NCBI GenBank assembly: GCA_028705415.1
Contig: JAQWDO010000038.1
Coordinates: 1 to 7,249, forward strand
From: Dehalococcoidales bacterium
GTDB taxonomy: Bacteria > Chloroflexota > Dehalococcoidia > Dehalococcoidales > CSSed11-197
Direction of reading: 5' to 3'
DNA length: 7,249 bases
Positions 6,348 through 7,249 of this stretch are shown here, in pieces. Each line of letters starts with the position of its first letter. Within the stretch, counting starts at the first letter, position 1. The notes below the pieces were generated by a model. It saw nothing but the letters and a program-made list of their open reading frames with translations. It was not told where the DNA came from and searched no databases. A program made the position numbers and the translations under genes.

Positions 6348-6357
6348 GGTCATGACC
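6348..6357. promoter_or_regulatory. Perfect 10-bp palindrome, possible operator
   Basis: GGTCATGACC is a perfect palindrome. It lies a few bases downstream of the predicted transcription start (about 6360) of the promoter at 6367-6395, a place where repressors often bind. No regulator family can be named from the sequence, and 10-bp palindromes do occur by chance. Confidence 0.25.
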
Positions 6358-6366
6358 ATTACCAAT

Positions 6367-6395
6367 ATTCTATATTTACCGTGCAGTACAATCAA
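6367..6395 (-). promoter_or_regulatory. Predicted sigma70 promoter of the ATPase-tmk-mnmA operon
   Basis: On the minus strand a -35 box TTGATT (6395-6390, 4 of 6 consensus) and a -10 box TAGAAT (6372-6367, 5 of 6) are separated by exactly 17 bases. The expected start is near 6360, giving a leader of about 70 bases before the TTG codon. It lies in the only large gap of the gene row, which supports a separate transcription unit starting here, though read-through from rsmG is also likely because no strong terminator is seen between them. Confidence 0.5.
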
Positions 6396-6429
6396 GGCTG
6401 GCTTTGCGCCTGGTAGCAATCAACCAGAA

Positions 6430-7146
6430 TCAAAGAGGATTTTTAAGTGGTGTGCCAGGCCTTCTGGGGTATTTTGGGGGTGTTGAAGAAACCTTATTGG
6501 TTATAACCAGAAACCGACCGTCATCAAGCCCGGGAAATGTTACCGGAATAACGCACTTCAACCTGGCTCCAAGTACATTTAAAGAATGACCGGCAGATTC
6601 AACCTCAGCAGAAATATCTCCCTTTTTCCAGGCTACGAACAAACCGTTTATCGCACAAAATGGAAGACTCAGTTCAGCCAGAGACGGCAATTTTGCTACG
6701 GCTCGAGAAAAAACAAGATGAAAACGTTCCCGGTAAAGGGGTTTGTGTGCCAGTTCTTCTGCTCTTCCAGCCAGAACGGTTACATTTTCAAGCTTGAGTT
6801 TTTGGACTATATGTTCAACAAAAAACATTTTCTTCTGAGTGGAATCAACCAGAGTAAGATTAATATGCGGCAAGGCAATTTTTAAAGGGATTCCCGGAAA
6901 GCCGGCTCCGGTACCAATGTCAATCACTTCTGGCTTTCCCTGGAGTGTTTCCGGTTCAAGAACGGCTAGTACGGAGAGTGAATCAGCAAAGTGCTTTAGC
7001 TCAATCTCTGCAGGGGAGATAATTGAGGTAAGGTTTAGCTTTCTGTTCCAGGAAATGAGTTCATCATGATAAAGCGAGTATTGCTCGAGCTGGCGGCCAT
7101 TCAGTTCGATTCCAAAGTAGTTTGATGCGGAAATCAGCGTTTGCAT
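6430..7146 (-). CDS. rsmG: 16S rRNA (guanine-527-N7) methyltransferase RsmG
   Basis: RsmG (GidB) methylates N7 of G527 in the 530 loop of 16S rRNA using S-adenosylmethionine; its loss gives low-level streptomycin resistance in several bacteria. The 238-residue length is typical. Seen in order: WNRKLNLTSI at 33-42 and KHFADSL at 51-57, both N-terminal family motifs; the SAM-binding loop DIGTGAGFPGIPL at 76-88; Asp101 in LVDS, which should contact the ribose; GRAE at 127-130; FSRAVAKL at 146-153; WKKG at 173-176; and the basic C-terminus PPKYPRRPGTP at 223-233. Nothing is missing. The ATG is preceded by no clear Shine-Dalgarno, and a good extended -10 promoter sits so close that the leader would be about 8 bases. 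It is the first gene of the leftward row, 140 bases before the ATPase gene. Confidence 0.96.
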   Translation of the reverse strand: MQTLISASNYFGIELNGRQLEQYSLYHDELISWNRKLNLTSIISPAEIELKHFADSLSVLAVLEPETLQGKPEVIDIGTGAGFPGIPLKIALPHINLTLVDSTQKKMFFVEHIVQKLKLENVTVLAGRAEELAHKPLYRERFHLVFSRAVAKLPSLAELSLPFCAINGLFVAWKKGDISAEVESAGHSLNVLGARLKCVIPVTFPGLDDGRFLVITNKVSSTPPKYPRRPGTPLKNPL

Positions 7147-7160
7147 TTCTAATCAGGCTA

Positions 7161-7189
7161 ATTATAGCAAATGGTTATTATTATGTTTT
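7161..7189 (-). promoter_or_regulatory. Extended -10 promoter of rsmG
   Basis: On the minus strand TGCTATAAT (7169-7161) is a perfect -10 hexamer with the TG extension one base upstream. The -35 region at 17-base spacing (AAAACA, 7189-7184) is poor, as is common for extended -10 promoters. Transcription should start near 7154, leaving a leader of only about 8 bases before the rsmG ATG. Confidence 0.6.
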
Positions 7190-7215
7190 GGTTTGAACGT
7201 ATTATGTGCTATATT
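7188..7215 (+). promoter_or_regulatory. Promoter driving the TPP riboswitch transcript rightwards
   Basis: On the plus strand TGCTATATT (7207-7215) is an extended -10 element with 5 of 6 consensus bases, with TTGGTT (7188-7193) 16 bases upstream as a weak -35. Its start would fall near 7222, just before the riboswitch. An alternative pair, TTGAAC (7193-7198) with TAGAAT (7215-7220) at 16-base spacing, matches slightly better as boxes but would start near 7227 and cut off the 5' strand of the riboswitch P1 stem, so I prefer the first. Confidence 0.5.
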
Positions 7216-7220
7216 AGAAT

Positions 7221-7249
7221 TAACCGCTAGGGGAGCAAAAAGCTGAGAG
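7221..7249 (+). promoter_or_regulatory. TPP riboswitch (THI element), 5' part, cut by window edge
   Basis: The sequence CTAGGGGAGC at 7227-7236, five A bases, and GCTGAGAG at 7242-7249 reproduce the start of the thiamine pyrophosphate riboswitch: the conserved GGGG(T/A)GC strand and the GCTGAGA strand, which binds the pyrimidine of TPP. AGC and GCT form a minimal P3 stem with an A5 loop. The other half (ACCTGAT, then the TAAT..CC..GTAGGGA part) would lie beyond the edge. It should control a rightward thiamine synthesis or transport gene such as thiC, which is not visible here. Confidence 0.82.

Noticed and set aside
6410..6427. CTGGT/ACCAG hairpin just after the rsmG stop as a terminator
   Set aside because: The stem has only 5-6 pairs and no T-tract follows, so I do not call termination between rsmG and the ATPase gene.
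1..7249. tRNA or rRNA genes, CRISPR arrays, insertion sequences, phage or toxin-antitoxin genes
   Set aside because: I saw no direct repeat arrays, transposase motifs, cloverleaf sequences or rRNA segments on either strand; the window is almost entirely conserved housekeeping genes.

Overview
The window is a compact bacterial chromosomal segment of roughly 47-50% GC by eye. All eight protein genes lie on the minus strand, so they read from right to left: rsmG, an R3H-domain AAA ATPase, tmk, mnmA, rnhB, yraN, a two-domain thiE-like gene and hppA (cut by the left edge). The gene order, the SpoIIIAA/Ycf45-type R3H ATPase, the ThiD2-like/ThiE fusion and the membrane pyrophosphatase suggest a Chloroflexota genome of the Dehalococcoidia type. 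This is an inference from gene content, not a measured placement.

Layout from the right edge. At 7188-7249 a rightward promoter leads into the first part of a TPP riboswitch, so a thiamine-related gene probably starts just outside the window. Back to back with it is an extended -10 promoter for rsmG (7146-6430). A 140-base gap holds a promoter, a palindrome at the predicted transcription start, a strong Shine-Dalgarno not tied to a known gene, and a possible 12-codon leader ORF whose stop overlaps the TTG start of the ATPase gene (6289-4748). From there tmk, mnmA, rnhB and yraN are packed with 0-6 base gaps or 1-4 base overlaps, a typical translationally coupled operon. Gaps of 41 bases (before thiE) and 68 bases (before hppA) each contain an imperfect hairpin. 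No stretch over 300 bases lacks a gene; the longest gap is 140 bases.

The set is mostly nucleic-acid housekeeping: 16S rRNA methylation (RsmG), tRNA wobble thiolation (MnmA), dTDP supply (Tmk), removal of RNA from DNA (RNase HII), a nuclease-fold protein (YraN) and a nucleic-acid-binding ATPase of unknown role. A thiamine gene and an ion-pumping pyrophosphatase follow.

Three things stand out. First, rnhB carries an in-frame TAA at codon 132, with perfectly conserved RNase HII sequence continuing in the same frame for another 79 codons to an ATGA overlap with yraN. Second, the ThiE-like domain lacks several residues needed for thiamine-phosphate synthase chemistry and locally resembles TenI. 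Third, a TPP riboswitch begins at the right edge. I did not find a wholly new multi-gene system here.
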